NCBI GenBank assembly: GCA_951804985.1
Contig: OX638132.1
Span: forward strand, 23,474,617 to 23,538,616
DNA: 64,000 bases
From: Dryomyza anilis
Lineage: Eukaryota; Arthropoda; Insecta; Diptera; Dryomyzidae
Reading direction: 5' to 3'
Part shown: positions 11,410 through 22,187 of the stretch, piece by piece
How positions within the stretch are numbered: position 1 is the stretch's first letter
Layout: each line of letters begins with the position of its first letter
Made by a program: the position numbers and the translations under genes
Notes under the pieces: generated by a model
Database searches by the model: none
What the model was told of the DNA's origin: nothing
What the model saw: the letters and a program-made list of their open reading frames with translations, nothing else

Positions 11410-12321
11410 TCTATATATATAAAACTCTTGGTCCGTCTGTCAGTCTGTCGGTCTGTCTGTCTGTCTGTCTGTCTGTTTGTTCCAGCATCACGTCTAAACC
11501 GCTGAACCGATTTAACTGAAATTTTGCACCAGGATACTATGGAGTCCGGAGGGTGTCATAGGCTATATATGGGCGGGATTAGACAAAGGGGCGTGGTACC
11601 TCCCATACAACCTAAACTTTCAAAACGACATAACTCAGCACATACACAATCTAAAAAGATGAAACAAAAAACTAAAATTCACCACACTAAAACTCACCAC
11701 ACTAAAACTCACCACACTAAAACTCACCACACTAAAACTCACCACACTAAAACTCACCACAATAAAACTCACCACGCTAAAACTCACCACACTAAAAATT
11801 CACCATACTAAAACTCACCACACCAAAATTCACTACACTAAAACTCAACACACTTAAACTCAACACAATAAAGCTCACCACACTAAAACTCACCACACTA
11901 AAAATTCACCACACTAAAACTCACCACACTAAAACACACCATACTAAAAACTCACCACACCAAAATTCACCACACTTAAATTGAACACACTAAAACACAC
12001 ACCAATAAAATTCACTGCACTTAAACTCACCACACTAAAATTCACCACACTAAACTCACCACACTAAAACTCACCACACTAAAAGTAACCACAATAAAAC
12101 TTCTACTGGGAAAAATCAGCGGGAAAGAATTCTACGGGAATGAGTTCAACTGGGAAGAATTCTACGGGGAAGCACAGTCTGAGAAATAATTGTATATGAG
12201 AACAGTTATTTTAGCGGAGAATTAGTTTGGTTTTGGTTACTACATTTATAAAATAATAAAATTGCTCCATAATCTTGCATTCACAAAATCTTTGCACGAG
12301 TCGTGTACGGGTCCAGCTAGT
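11410..12321 (+). mobile_element. Helentron/DINE-like element with internal minisatellite
   Basis: Starts with TCTATATATATAAAACTC and a CTGT microsatellite (about 11430-11480). Then comes the typical head ('CTGAACCGATTTAACTGAAA', 'ATATATGGGCGGGATT', 'ACCTCCCATACAACC'), the 15-bp array, a tail with 'GAATTCTACGGG', a small palindrome CACGAGTCGTG, and the terminal CTAGT. A T-rich start, subterminal hairpin and CTAG-type end are hallmarks of Helitron-like elements, and non-autonomous insect Helentrons share this layout. No protein is encoded; the frame translating to KTHHT repeats is the array. Confidence 0.75.
11676..12096 (+). repeat. 15-bp minisatellite, about 28 units
   Basis: Largest array of the family unit CTCACCACACTAAAA in the window, with one-base variants and occasional 14- or 16-bp units. 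Confidence 0.92.
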
Positions 12322-13420
12322 ACAAAATAAGTCCCAAAAAAAAAAAATCGTAGTGATAAGAAATGAAAGTCCAAAATGTATTTAGTATGCGTTCTTGATA
12401 CGACATATTAAGTCCATAAAAAGTCCTCCATTTGTTGAGTGTATTATTTTATAGTTTTTTTTTTTAACAAAAAGGACACAATATCAAGTGATGTAAAGTA
12501 AAAAAACTAAATCACATTTGTAGAATGAACATTTTTAATAAAAGTGCTTTCTAATTTTATTATATTATTAAAATTATATTCAAATATTTAAATTTTTTAT
12601 AATCAGAAAATTTAAATTTTACAAGACAAAACAATTGTGACTTATTTTGAATATAGTATTAATATATTTTCTTGTAATTAATTTTCTTATGTGGTGTTTT
12701 AAATTAGTTTCTAAATCAGTTTTTTTTTTTGAAAAGTTTAGAATTTACTTTGTCTATATATCATCAATGAAATTTTGTACCCAAATATGCGGTGAATTTA
12801 GCACGATTTAGCACACTTAGCAGTTTTCTTCACTTAGGTGATATTTTTAGGAGTTAAGAGACACAAATGCAGCTATTATCTGCTTAAAATCATTTGAAAT
12901 ATGTTTATGAACTCCCTTGGCCCTGCCAAATATTTTATCTTGGGTAGAATTCGGTCCACATAAACTATAATTTATCTGCGTGTTTGTCAGATATATGTCT
13001 CAAATATTGTTAAAAAATCGATTTAGATAATTTTAAGAGAAATCCCAATAGACCCGCTGATACCTTAAATTTCGCATTTTCAAAATTTCAAAATTAAATT
13101 GAAATTACATCGTACAAAGGGAATAAACTAAAAAAGTGTATATGTCAGCTGTTGGAAAATTTAATTACTATTTCAACTACCAAATCGGATAAAAGATACG
13201 GAAGCAGTGATTATAAAAAACAGGAACTCTGAATACTTTTTATTATATTCAGTATTTTAAAAATCTACATTATAGGCAGATTTGGTATAGAAGAGTAAAT
13301 ATATATATATTTTTGATCATGGCCACACTCTGATTTTGATTACCGATATAATTTCGATTTTTGTTGGAAATGCATTATTTGAAAATTTGTATAACTATAT
13401 AGAGATTATCATGAAGAGCC
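12322..13420. other. Unassigned AT-rich DNA
   Basis: No feature supported. The segment consists of A/T runs with no paired terminal repeats that I can find. Confidence 0.4.
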
Positions 13421-14388
13421 ATCGCACTTTCAAAGGGGCGAATGTGCTTATTTAAAAATGTTGGGAAATCAAATTTTAAAATTTGAAGGACTTTAAAAAT
13501 TAGTATTTTTTTTTTATTTTGTTTCATTTATCAATTGTTATAACGTATATTAAATATCTTTGGATTTCGACAACTTACTGAGTAATGAATACGGATGTTG
13601 TGAGACTATATCCTGACTAAACGCAAATATTTTTGTTTGTTATGTTAATACTTTTTATTAGCGCAAGATAAGATAGTAATGTGAAGGCATTAATTGTTTG
13701 TTTTCCGATGTTTATCGATTGGCATCATTATTTAAAAATATTTTACCAAACATTAATTTGCCATTTATTATTTGCCAGAAATATGTTGGCAAAATATTTT
13801 TAAATAATGAATCCTTAGGTGCTTTAAAAACAAATAATTAATACCTTTACACCACTATTTTATTTTGCACCAATAAAAAGTTGCACCACTTAAGAAGTTA
13901 GTTAATAAACGAAGAAATTGGAAAAATTGAAAATTTTGTCATGCCAAAAGTGAGAATCTTTTCGTTTTTTTGCTATAACTCTTTAATGGTACAAGATCAA
14001 ATAGTAATGTAAAGGCAATTATTGTTTGTGTTCAAAGCACTCTTCATGCTGCATTATTAATTACAAATATTTTTCCAAAAAAATGTTCCTCGTATATTAA
14101 TGTTTGGCAAAATATTTTTGATTAATGATGTAGATCAATAGGTGATTTGAAAACAAACAATAAATGCCTTTACTACACTATTTTATCTTATACCAATAAA
14201 AAGTTATGGCGAAAAAACGAAAAGATTTTTCAAATTCGTCCTTTTGGTTTTGTCTTTTGTGGTTAGAAATATCCATCAGAATGACACGCGATTTTGGACC
14301 AGCATACTTGAGGATAAACTACATGCAAAAATGTAAAAAACGCAAATGTAAAAAATTGCAAATTCACCCCTTTGGCATGATAGTGACG
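13421..14388. mobile_element. Foldback element, older copy (about 970 bp)
   Basis: Collinear with 60534-61511. Shared parts include 'AAAGGGGCGAATGTGC' near the left end, a middle hairpin built from 'CAAAATATTTTTAAATAATGA' words and their inverse, 'CCTTTTGGTTTTGTCTTTTG', and the right end 'CCCCTTTGGCATGATAGTGACG'. The left terminal repeat is decayed here. Open frames within it are not conserved between the two copies. Confidence 0.65.
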
Positions 14389-15277
14389 ATATATAATTTT
14401 CTATACCTATTATGGTTCTATTGCTGAATTTAACAGAAATGATCAAAATTCGAAGGGTGTCTGTGAAATTAATCACTTCTTCTGTATTTTTTATCCGATT
14501 TTGTTCATTGGTAGTTTTTGGCAACAGTAATTAAATTTCATAACAGGTGACATTATTCCCAATTTTTAGTTTTTTGCGTTTTGCATTTCAATTTAATTTT
14601 GAAATTGTCGATTTGGCGAATTTTGAAAATTCTCCACATCGTCTTTCTTATCTAATAGAAAAACAAAGCCATTGTCTGTCTAAAGTACATATTTAGCTGT
14701 CTTGTAGATACGCTACTTATTAAATGAAGCTGTATGACTTCAAAAAAATGTCGATTAAATGGTACGTTATACATGATTCCTATTTGTCAGTCTCAATTCA
14801 ATTTATGTTAAAATTCGCTCTTTAACGTATGCTGCTTAGGCCTATTATATGTTGAAGTAGGGTTAGCATTTTCATTTATATTAAGCCGTATTGTCTACTC
14901 GAGCAGCTGAAATCTCATTATACATGTTTTTTTTTCATATTTCACTGCACTTTCCGTTTATGCAAATATATTGTTTCGCCTTCTATGGCTGCTGTTCAAC
15001 AAATTTAAATCAGCCAACAGCGGTTGCTGCAAGCAGTCCAGCGTCTACCAAAAAAAAAAAAAAAAACATCATCATCAGCTGCAAACTGTTGGCAAAAGCA
15101 CCGCAAATCCTACACAAATAAGAAACTCGTTGAGCACTTTGTGCATTTTTCGTAAAAAAAATGTGTGTGCTCTTGCTAAAATTTAAACCTTTGAAACTTT
15201 TAAAATTTCATTTTAGATTTTAATTTTATACATTTTTTATATTACACCCTACACTAAGAGTTAGGGGATATATTCAA
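14389..15277. other. Unassigned AT-rich DNA
   Basis: Contains a 17-base A run (about 15050-15066). Small open frames across it are not credible genes. Confidence 0.4.
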
Positions 15278-17445
15278 ATCTCTCCCAAACATAATTTTGC
15301 AGGTATTAACACGTATGTTTGGAATTTTATGTAAACATAATATATAATTGACTGATAAATCATTTGTAAACTGGGTAGTATTGAGACTTGAACAGTGTTG
15401 TAATGAACACTGACTTACATTATAATATCCCGAAAATATTTTAATGTTTCCCCTTAAAATGGAGTATGTTCTAATTGAAACATAATAATTACTACATCCA
15501 AATAAAATAAATATTTGAACCGAAACATAAATATGTTCAAAATAAAACATGATTTTGAACGACCTGAATATAAAAATGTTTCCAGTGAAACATAACAGTT
15601 GTTTCAGTTCAAAAAGTAGTATGTTTGCATAGAAACATATTTAAATATGTTTGTAAAGAAATCCTGAAAATAAAATAAAAATAAAATGTTGTTTTTTTAT
15701 TAATTTTTATTTAAAATCTTTAAACATTAATAATAATTGAATTCATATACAAATTTTTGAATACATAAATTTTATTTATTGTTTAAAACTGCAAGTACAA
15801 GTGACAGCATCAATGAATGCACAGTTTCACGAGCAGACGCTAAACCAGAAGTTCCAGGTTCGCTTCATATTTGGACAGTTACAGTTGATCTCAGTACAGT
15901 ATATAGCGTAGCCAAAGAATTCACGGAGGCTTTTGTAAAAAGCATGCCAAATTCTGTTTGAAAATCGAAACTCTGATTTTTATTTGCGTTTTTTTTTTAC
16001 ATTAGTTTCAGAAATTATATACTGCACTATATTATACTCTGTTACTATTAATACTTTTTATAACACAATTTATATATTTATTTAATTTACAAATAACAAA
16101 ATTATTACCGACGCGAACACATATCTCAACGAACAACAAAAGACAATTACGCAGAAAATTCCGACCACCGAGTATCAACTCGGTGACCGTAGGTAGAAAA
16201 TTCTGCTCAACGAGCGCCAACTTCGTATACAAGAAAACACTTATTTAAATACAATTTCTTTTTTGTTTGTTTTTAAACATCAATATGTTCAAACGATGGC
16301 AAAATATGGCGTAGGTAGAAAATGCTGCACAACGTTGCCAACTTCGTCAGTCGATAAATTATCGAATTAAGACGAGCGTTGCGAACATACGTTATATTTA
16401 GATTTGACTAGCATTTTCTGTGTTTCGAAACATATTTTTAACCAAGTAAATTGCTAAGAAATACTTTATTCAAATGCTATTAAAATTTTATATTGGTATT
16501 GTAATCTATTTATTGTAAATTTGACAGATTCTGCTGGACAATATAATAATGTTTACACGTGAACAAAAATAAATTCAATTTTGATTATAATTTAATTACA
16601 CTTCATTCCTAATACATGTATGGTAATTTCGTATTACTTTTTAATTACATTCAAACATATTCAAACACATCTTTTATATTATGATATCACACAAACATTT
16701 TGATGTTGCCCCTTAAAATGGTATATGTTCTAATAGAAACATAATAATTACTACATCCAAACAAAATAAATAATTGAACCGAACCATAAATATGTTTAAA
16801 ATATAACATGATTTGGAACGACCTGAATATAAATATGTTCCAAGAGAAACATATCAGTTGTTTCAGTTTAAAAAGTAGTATGTGTGCATAAAAACATTTC
16901 TAAACATGTCTTTTTTTTTTTTTGAAACATCAATATGTTCAAACGATGGCAAAAGATGGTGTAGGCAGAAAATGCTGCGCAACGTTGCCAACTTCGTCTG
17001 TCGATAACTAATCGAATGAAGACGAGCGCTGCGAACATACGTTATAATTAGATTTGAATAGCATTTTCTGTTTGCTTGAAACATAGTTATAACCAAGTAA
17101 ACTTCCAATAAATAGTATATTCAAATGCAATTAAAATTTTATGTTTGTATTGTAAGATATTTATGATAAGTTTGACAGATTCTGCTGGGAAATATATAAA
17201 ATGTTTACACATAATAATATGTTATTACAATCTGAACAATGCAATTAAAATTTTATGTTTGTATTGTAACATATTTATGATAAGTTTGACAGATTCTGCT
17301 GCGAAATATATAAAATGTTTACACATAGTAATATGTTATAACAATCTGAACAATAATTTAATTACACTTCATTCGTAATACATGTATGGTGATTTCGTCT
17401 TATTTTTTAATTACATTCAAACATATTCAAACAAATTTTTTCTAT
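15278..17445. repeat. AACATA-rich repeat block with partial internal duplications
   Basis: Opens with 'TCTCTCCCAAACATAAT', the inverse of the right edge of the repeat at 49190-49545. Two collinear passages (about 15420-15660 and 16690-16915) share 'TAATTACTACATCCAA', 'GAACGACCTGAATATAAA' and 'CAGTTGTTTCAGTT'. Another pair (about 16265-16450 and 16920-17105) shares 'ATCAATATGTTCAAACGATG' and 'GCAACGTTGCCAACTTCGTC'. It is probably a family of non-autonomous elements broken and duplicated in place. No coding potential recognised; 15779-15961 is open but has no family resemblance. Confidence 0.6.
17127..17354. repeat. 114-bp tandem duplication (two units)
   Basis: Units 17127-17240 and 17241-17354 differ at only a few positions; each contains 'TTTGACAGATTCTGCTG' and 'AATATATAAAATGTTTACAC'. 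Higher similarity than the surrounding repeat passages indicates a recent duplication. Confidence 0.9.
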
Positions 17446-17455
17446 CCGTGTACAT

Positions 17456-18427
17456 GTTAAATGTAAGTAGATGTAAAATTGGTATATTTACGTGCTGTAT
17501 AGTAAAGTAAGCATACGAGTATTTTTTTATACGTTATCATTAATGAAATAGAATTTTCTTTTCAAATATTAAGATTCATATATTTAATATTTCAAATGCA
17601 AAGTTTCGAAGATTTGAGCATTTAGAATTTTTCGACAGTGGTTGACGTTTTTCTGGAAATGCCCATATGTGTAGGGTATTTATAGCGAGCTTATTCTGCC
17701 TATAAATCATAATTCTTACTAACGCCAACTATCAAAATTTCTCTACTTAAAAATTTCCCTTGTGATCCAACCTTCATTACTGTTTTTTTTTCGTTTAATG
17801 TTTTTCTTATGTTTTAAAATTTTTAGTTTTTCTTAGTTTTTTTACATTTCTCACTTTAAATTTATATTTTTTCGAGCTTTACCATGTTAAAAGTCCTTCC
17901 TTTACCGCGGTCAACACAATAAAATATTTCAACACATTTACAGCACGTTTACTTTGGACCGCCTTATGTGTTTTTACTTCTTTTTATTAAACTTTTTTTA
18001 GTTGCCTTTTTTGTTTCTGCTACCTTATGCCTTCTTTCTTGCACCTTAATTCGTGCCATCCGCGGTCTTGGCAGAAATTAATGACGGCGTATAATGAATC
18101 CTAAGTTGCTGCATTCGTTGCAAGTTAGGTTGCGGTTTATAGTTTTCTTGCTTCTAGCGCCTTACGATATCCTTTGCCTGGCAATTGCATAATTTATGTG
18201 CCAATGGATAAGAATCGTGGGAACCCGGTTTTAAAATACAGCGAATTATACGGTTTGTATAGCACGCTTTTTCATGACCTAGAGGTTAGGCACATCTTTA
18301 TGTTGTATTTTCTTTAACTATTTTATTTACTATTTTAGATTTTCTATTATATTCCTTTTTTTTTGATATTGTAGATAGTTTTGGATTTATTTTGATTTGA
18401 AATAAATCGGTCAACAATATTTTAAAT
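17456..18427. other. Unassigned DNA left of the retrotransposon
   Basis: No repeat end, RNA motif or coding frame recognised. The part from 18040 to 18290 is less AT-rich than its surroundings but has no open frame of note. Confidence 0.4.
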
Positions 18428-18528
18428 ATAATAATAATTAAAATAATATAAAATTAATAGTTTGGCACTATAGTCATGAAGAACTTAAGCTGTGCATGTT
18501 ATTATTTGTACTCCAAGTGGTGGGACCT
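18428..18528 (-). mobile_element. SINE copy split by the retrotransposon, tail part
   Basis: Reverse-strand tail and distal body of the tRNA-derived SINE family ('AGTTTGGCACTATAG', 'GTACTCCAAGTGGTGGGACCT'-type match), ending at the ACCT duplication. The rest of the same copy resumes at 30450. It is the insertion site of the Gypsy element. Confidence 0.85.
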
Positions 18529-19394
18529 TGTAACGTGACCGGTTCTCCGGGTTCAGAGCTGGGATATCCTCAGCGGGCTCCAGTAGTCCGCGCGTTACAA
18601 AATTTATTATTGTGCAGGGAAACCCTCATAGAAATGACCACACCGACACAAGTCTTTAATTTATGCGATATACATCGCGTTTATTGTGAGTTAGTATTAT
18701 ATTAATTAAGTATTTAATTATTTAGCAAAATTCCCCGTGCGTTGTCTCTGCGTACTGTTGACGGGCCGCTGCTGCATACGGGCCTCTGCTGCATCCGGTC
18801 CCTCGCCGCTTCTAAATTTTATATATATGTAATCTTAACCAGACTTACTCCAGGCCGCCTTGCTGGAACTGCGCTTATCCTTGGTCCTTAACCAGGACGG
18901 GAAACTGAACCTCCGGTCACGGTACAACGCTCCTACGGATCTCGCCTGCAGAAAGCGTTGTAACCGATCGGTCTTGTCGAGGTCGAAGTCAGGAACAGAG
19001 AGCGCGAATTAACGCTGTGCAGCGCCTTTTAAAGGCCTGCGATTGGTGACTTGTTGCCTCGATTGTTGATTTGTTGACCGATCGTTGGTGACTTGTTGCC
19101 CGCCGCTCTTGTAGTTTCGTCCATCCGTGTGAGCTTTCTCGCTCACCAGTGAGAGTGTGATAGTGACGCTTTTGTCGCTTCGCTCGCTGGTGAGTATGTG
19201 TTAGTCAAACACTTGTTGCTTTCTTCGCTTCACCAGCGAAAGCTTTGCTCACTGATGGGTATTGGTGGCTTTCGTGCCACGTGCCTGTGCCTCGCTTATG
19301 TCGACGGCTTTGATTCCCACGCTGATTCTTATTCAACGCCGTAAAGCAGCGTAAATGTGTGGTTACCATTTGCCCCCCAAATGGTACCGTCACA
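18529..19394 (-). repeat. 3' LTR (866 bp)
   Basis: Identical, as read, to the other LTR except near 19001-19010, where this copy has GAGAGCGCG against GAGAGAGAGCG (a 2-bp indel plus one substitution). In element sense a TATA-like CTTTTAAAGG region lies near 19026-19036, and an AATAAA signal lies near 18604-18612 close to the LTR 3' end. Three related inverted motifs built on CTCACCAGTGAG / CGCTGGTGAG / CACCAGCG lie at about 19137-19237, in what would be U3. Confidence 0.97.
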
Positions 19395-19404
19395 CCCCCT
19401 CCCT
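19395..19404 (-). promoter_or_regulatory. Polypurine tract (plus-strand primer)
   Basis: On the minus strand AGGGAGGGGG directly abuts the TG start of the 3' LTR; a further GAAG lies one T upstream. The ORF3 stop codon (19403-19405) overlaps it by two bases. Confidence 0.9.
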
Positions 19405-21895
19405 ACTTCGGGGTGGATGAGAGTGGAAGTCGTATGATGCTTACGACGTCCGAGTAGTTGATGCGGATCCGCCACCGATAGGCGCCGTGAAAATGAATAC
19501 ATGACACCCGCTTGTGGGCTGGCCTGTCTCGCCTTAGTCGGTGCACCGCTGCCATCACCTCTGGGGGAACCTCGTCGAGTCTCTCCGATGATGGTGCGCT
19601 CTCTGGGGGGTTGTCCTCGTTTGTCCCCGCCGTTGGAGCATTTGGGCTGTCCATACTGTTATGGTGGACGCTCATCTGGCTCTTGTGGCTGCTCTTACTG
19701 TGGTGGGTACTGCTGCTACCTCCACTACCGCTGCCTCTGCTACTTCCGCTACTACTGCCGCTGCTACTGCAACTGCTACTTCCGCTACTACTGCTACTCT
19801 CGCTACTGCTTCCGCTACTGCCGCTGCTGCTAGTACTGCTGCTACGCCTAACAGGCTCGTACTCCTTTCGTGCGGCTGCTGTGCGCCACGGTGTGGTCCG
19901 AGTTGCAGTGCTCGCTGTCGAATGTGGTGACGTTGGTTCGGCCGCCTGCCGCGCCACTGGTTCTGCTGTCACTGCTTCGTTCACCACCGGCCACTGCTTC
20001 AGTAGCTGGATCTCGGGAAGCGTCATATGTCGCGCTGCTTCTGCCGTCGTTATGCGTGGGGCCCTCCGTGTCGCCCCTGGCTGACCACTCTGCGTAGTAA
20101 TCACCGCCGTCCGCGGTGTGGTGCTGGTTGTTGCCTTGTCCTGGGCAGCTGCTACAGCCGTCCGCTGTGCACTCTGCCAATCTCCTGCTCTCTGTGGGGC
20201 GCTGATATTCGCGCCAGCCACCTCTGACCGCGGCATTATTGCTATGCCCGCGCCTCTTTGATTCTTCGCCTGCACAGCCGTCCGCTGTGAGACGCTCGTG
20301 GTCGCTTCGTCTGCAGCTGCTACAGCCGTCCGCTGTGCAGTCTGCGTGTTCGTCGCTGGTGGTGGGGCGCTGATTGACACGCCCGCCACCTCTTGGCGCG
20401 TCTGTGTCGTCACCTCTTCGCTGCGTCGCTGTTGCGCTTGTGCGGCGCCTTGCTTTGCGGCGTCCAAAACCTCCTCAATCTGGGTGCCTACAGCCGTCCG
20501 CTGCGCACTCCGCCAGACATCCTCCCACTTTGGAGCGCCGGTTTCCCAGCCTACGGCCTCTTGGCTCGTTTCCATTGACACTTCGTGGCTTTGCTGCTGC
20601 GTCTGTGTAGCCACTTGCTGTGCGACACCAGTCGCCTCTGTCGTTGTCGCAGGCGCGACCCTCTGTCGCGTCATTACTGCCTCTGTTGCTGTTGCAACCA
20701 TCTGCTGCGTTGGGGCCTTCACTGCCCTTTGTGCCGGACGTCTTGAAAGATCCGGCCATGCGATGCCTATCGCCGTTCCCGCTTCCCGGGCCAACTGGCG
20801 AATTTGCTTAGCCACGTCCTCTCGTTTGGTAGCGCCTTCTTTCCCCGAAAACCAATTCGCCCTGTTGATAGGCGGAACCAAGTTGTTCAAGGGGTCTCGT
20901 CGCAATGACTCCACATTGCGTAACAGATATACGCCGCAGTCCGTCAAATTCGGCTGTTGTGGTACTCTCACCTCGTAACACGGCATGTTCTCCTCGGTGA
21001 ACTCATGCCCGGTCGCGCCACCTTTCCTTGAGACCTCCGTCAAGAACCTACGCACCTTTGTAGCAGCGTGTTTGCGCGATTGTATGGCCAGCGAGTCTAT
21101 GATGAGGATGCACGGCCGCTGTCCTTGCATACCGTAGCCCTGTGTCGCGCGCCATGCGGGATCCTGTGGCGCCGCGCCCTGTAGACAGATCGCCGCCAAA
21201 TACCAGTGCAGGTTCTCGTTGATTGGCACCAACAGCAGATCCTGCGAGAACGGATCCATCTTTCTGGTCCACGTCTTCGCGCAGCGCTCGATGTCATTCG
21301 TCATGCTTGTGTAAAAGAACGTATCATACGCATACATTCTTCTGCCCGGAACTACATCTTCGATGTTTCGTAGTGCCCACTGCACCCCGAAATTCACGAT
21401 CGTATCGTTCACGAATCGCCCTGCCGCTAAGAATCGGTAGTCGCCGATGGTCACCGCTACACCGCGCCCCATCGGCGGGTAGGTGAACAAATGCCGGGTA
21501 TCACCATCACGTTCCATGACTGCTGACAATTCTGGTATCACCTGCTGTCGCTCCCGCATTCCGGCAATCATTGCGGCACCTGCTGCCGTGTTCCGGATGC
21601 TCTGCGTTGTTGGTGCGATTGGGGCGCCTGCGTTTGCCCTTGCAACTGCGGTGCTAGTTGCCTTCGTTGCCGTCACGGCGCTTGTCGTCGCCGTCTCCCC
21701 CGCCGCCAGAAATGCTGGGAATGCTCCTGTGTGAGCATGGGCTTCTACACGCAGTCGCTTACCGCGTCCTTCGAGCACTTCGACGTACTCTGGGCCCAGC
21801 GGTTGAGTGCGTCTCGTTTGCTGGAGACTATCCAACAACTTCTGCCGATAATGCGCTGCACTTTCGGCCAATTTATTTGGATCACAATTATCCAT
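19403..21895 (-). CDS. ORF3: Ulp1/SENP-like C48 cysteine protease with a low-complexity tail (830 aa)
   Basis: Start is ATG at 21893-21895; the frame begins 292 nt after the pol stop. The Ulp1-type core spans roughly residues 140-340. Motifs seen are FVNDTIVNF (161-169), His230 in ENLHWYLAAI, Asp267 in ILIIDSL, Gln314 and Cys320 in QPNLTDCGVYLL. The His-Asp-Cys triad and the oxyanion-hole Gln six residues before the Cys match the C48 family, whose members cleave SUMO or related modifiers. Residues about 440-640 repeat Ala/Thr/Gln-rich segments around RTAV. Residues about 705-760 are Ser/Gly-rich. There is no signal peptide or membrane segment, so this is not an envelope protein. Expression must be by splicing, re-initiation or readthrough; none is shown. 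Substrate and role in the element are unknown. Confidence 0.93.
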   Translation of the reverse strand: MDNCDPNKLAESAAHYRQKLLDSLQQTRRTQPLGPEYVEVLEGRGKRLRVEAHAHTGAFPAFLAAGETATTSAVTATKATSTAVARANAGAPIAPTTQSIRNTAAGAAMIAGMRERQQVIPELSAVMERDGDTRHLFTYPPMGRGVAVTIGDYRFLAAGRFVNDTIVNFGVQWALRNIEDVVPGRRMYAYDTFFYTSMTNDIERCAKTWTRKMDPFSQDLLLVPINENLHWYLAAICLQGAAPQDPAWRATQGYGMQGQRPCILIIDSLAIQSRKHAATKVRRFLTEVSRKGGATGHEFTEENMPCYEVRVPQQPNLTDCGVYLLRNVESLRRDPLNNLVPPINRANWFSGKEGATKREDVAKQIRQLAREAGTAIGIAWPDLSRRPAQRAVKAPTQQMVATATEAVMTRQRVAPATTTEATGVAQQVATQTQQQSHEVSMETSQEAVGWETGAPKWEDVWRSAQRTAVGTQIEEVLDAAKQGAAQAQQRRSEEVTTQTRQEVAGVSISAPPPATNTQTAQRTAVAAADEATTSVSQRTAVQAKNQRGAGIAIMPRSEVAGANISAPQRAGDWQSAQRTAVAAAQDKATTSTTPRTAVITTQSGQPGATRRAPRITTAEAARHMTLPEIQLLKQWPVVNEAVTAEPVARQAAEPTSPHSTASTATRTTPWRTAAARKEYEPVRRSSSTSSSGSSGSSSESSSSSGSSSCSSSGSSSGSSRGSGSGGSSSTHHSKSSHKSQMSVHHNSMDSPNAPTAGTNEDNPPESAPSSERLDEVPPEVMAAVHRLRRDRPAHKRVSCIHFHGAYRWRIRINYSDVVSIIRLPLSSTPK

Positions 21896-22187
21896 CGTAA
21901 TTTAAATCAAAAATGTTTGTTTAATTGTTTGCTGTGATTTACTGAAACCTTCACTTTTAATTTTTCTAGGTTCGTTTGAATTTAGCTTTTATTTCGCGGC
22001 GCACATGTGTCGTTATTGACGATCGCGTAACTAATGACGCCGATGAGTCATGCTTGTTTCGTATGATGTTATGCTTCGTTCGTGCCACGCACTCGACTCG
22101 TTCGTGCCACGGCTCGTTCGTGCCTTCGCGAATTATTGCGAACCGAATTCCGCGAAATTTGACTATTTGAATTTTAACGGCCGTCGC
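21896..22187 (-). other. Gap between pol and ORF3
   Basis: 292 bp with stops in the pol frame and repeated 'CGTTCGTGCCACG'-type words (22079-22125). A 3' splice site for an ORF3 subgenomic mRNA would be expected here, but I cannot define one with confidence. Confidence 0.5.

Noticed and set aside
11524..11811. Frame with KTHHT repeats, and the similar frame at 208-702
   Set aside because: These are the 15-bp minisatellite read through. The arrays contain non-multiple-of-three variants and lie in non-coding elements.
19403..21895. ORF3 as a retroviral envelope gene, as its position suggests
   Set aside because: No signal peptide, membrane anchor, Cys-rich ectodomain or furin site; instead a complete Ulp1-type active site.
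19501..21900. Numerous long plus-strand frames across the retrotransposon, for example 19512-20084 and 20298-20978
   Set aside because: They are antisense or alternate-frame shadows of the GC-rich, repetitive ORF3, pol and gag coding strands.
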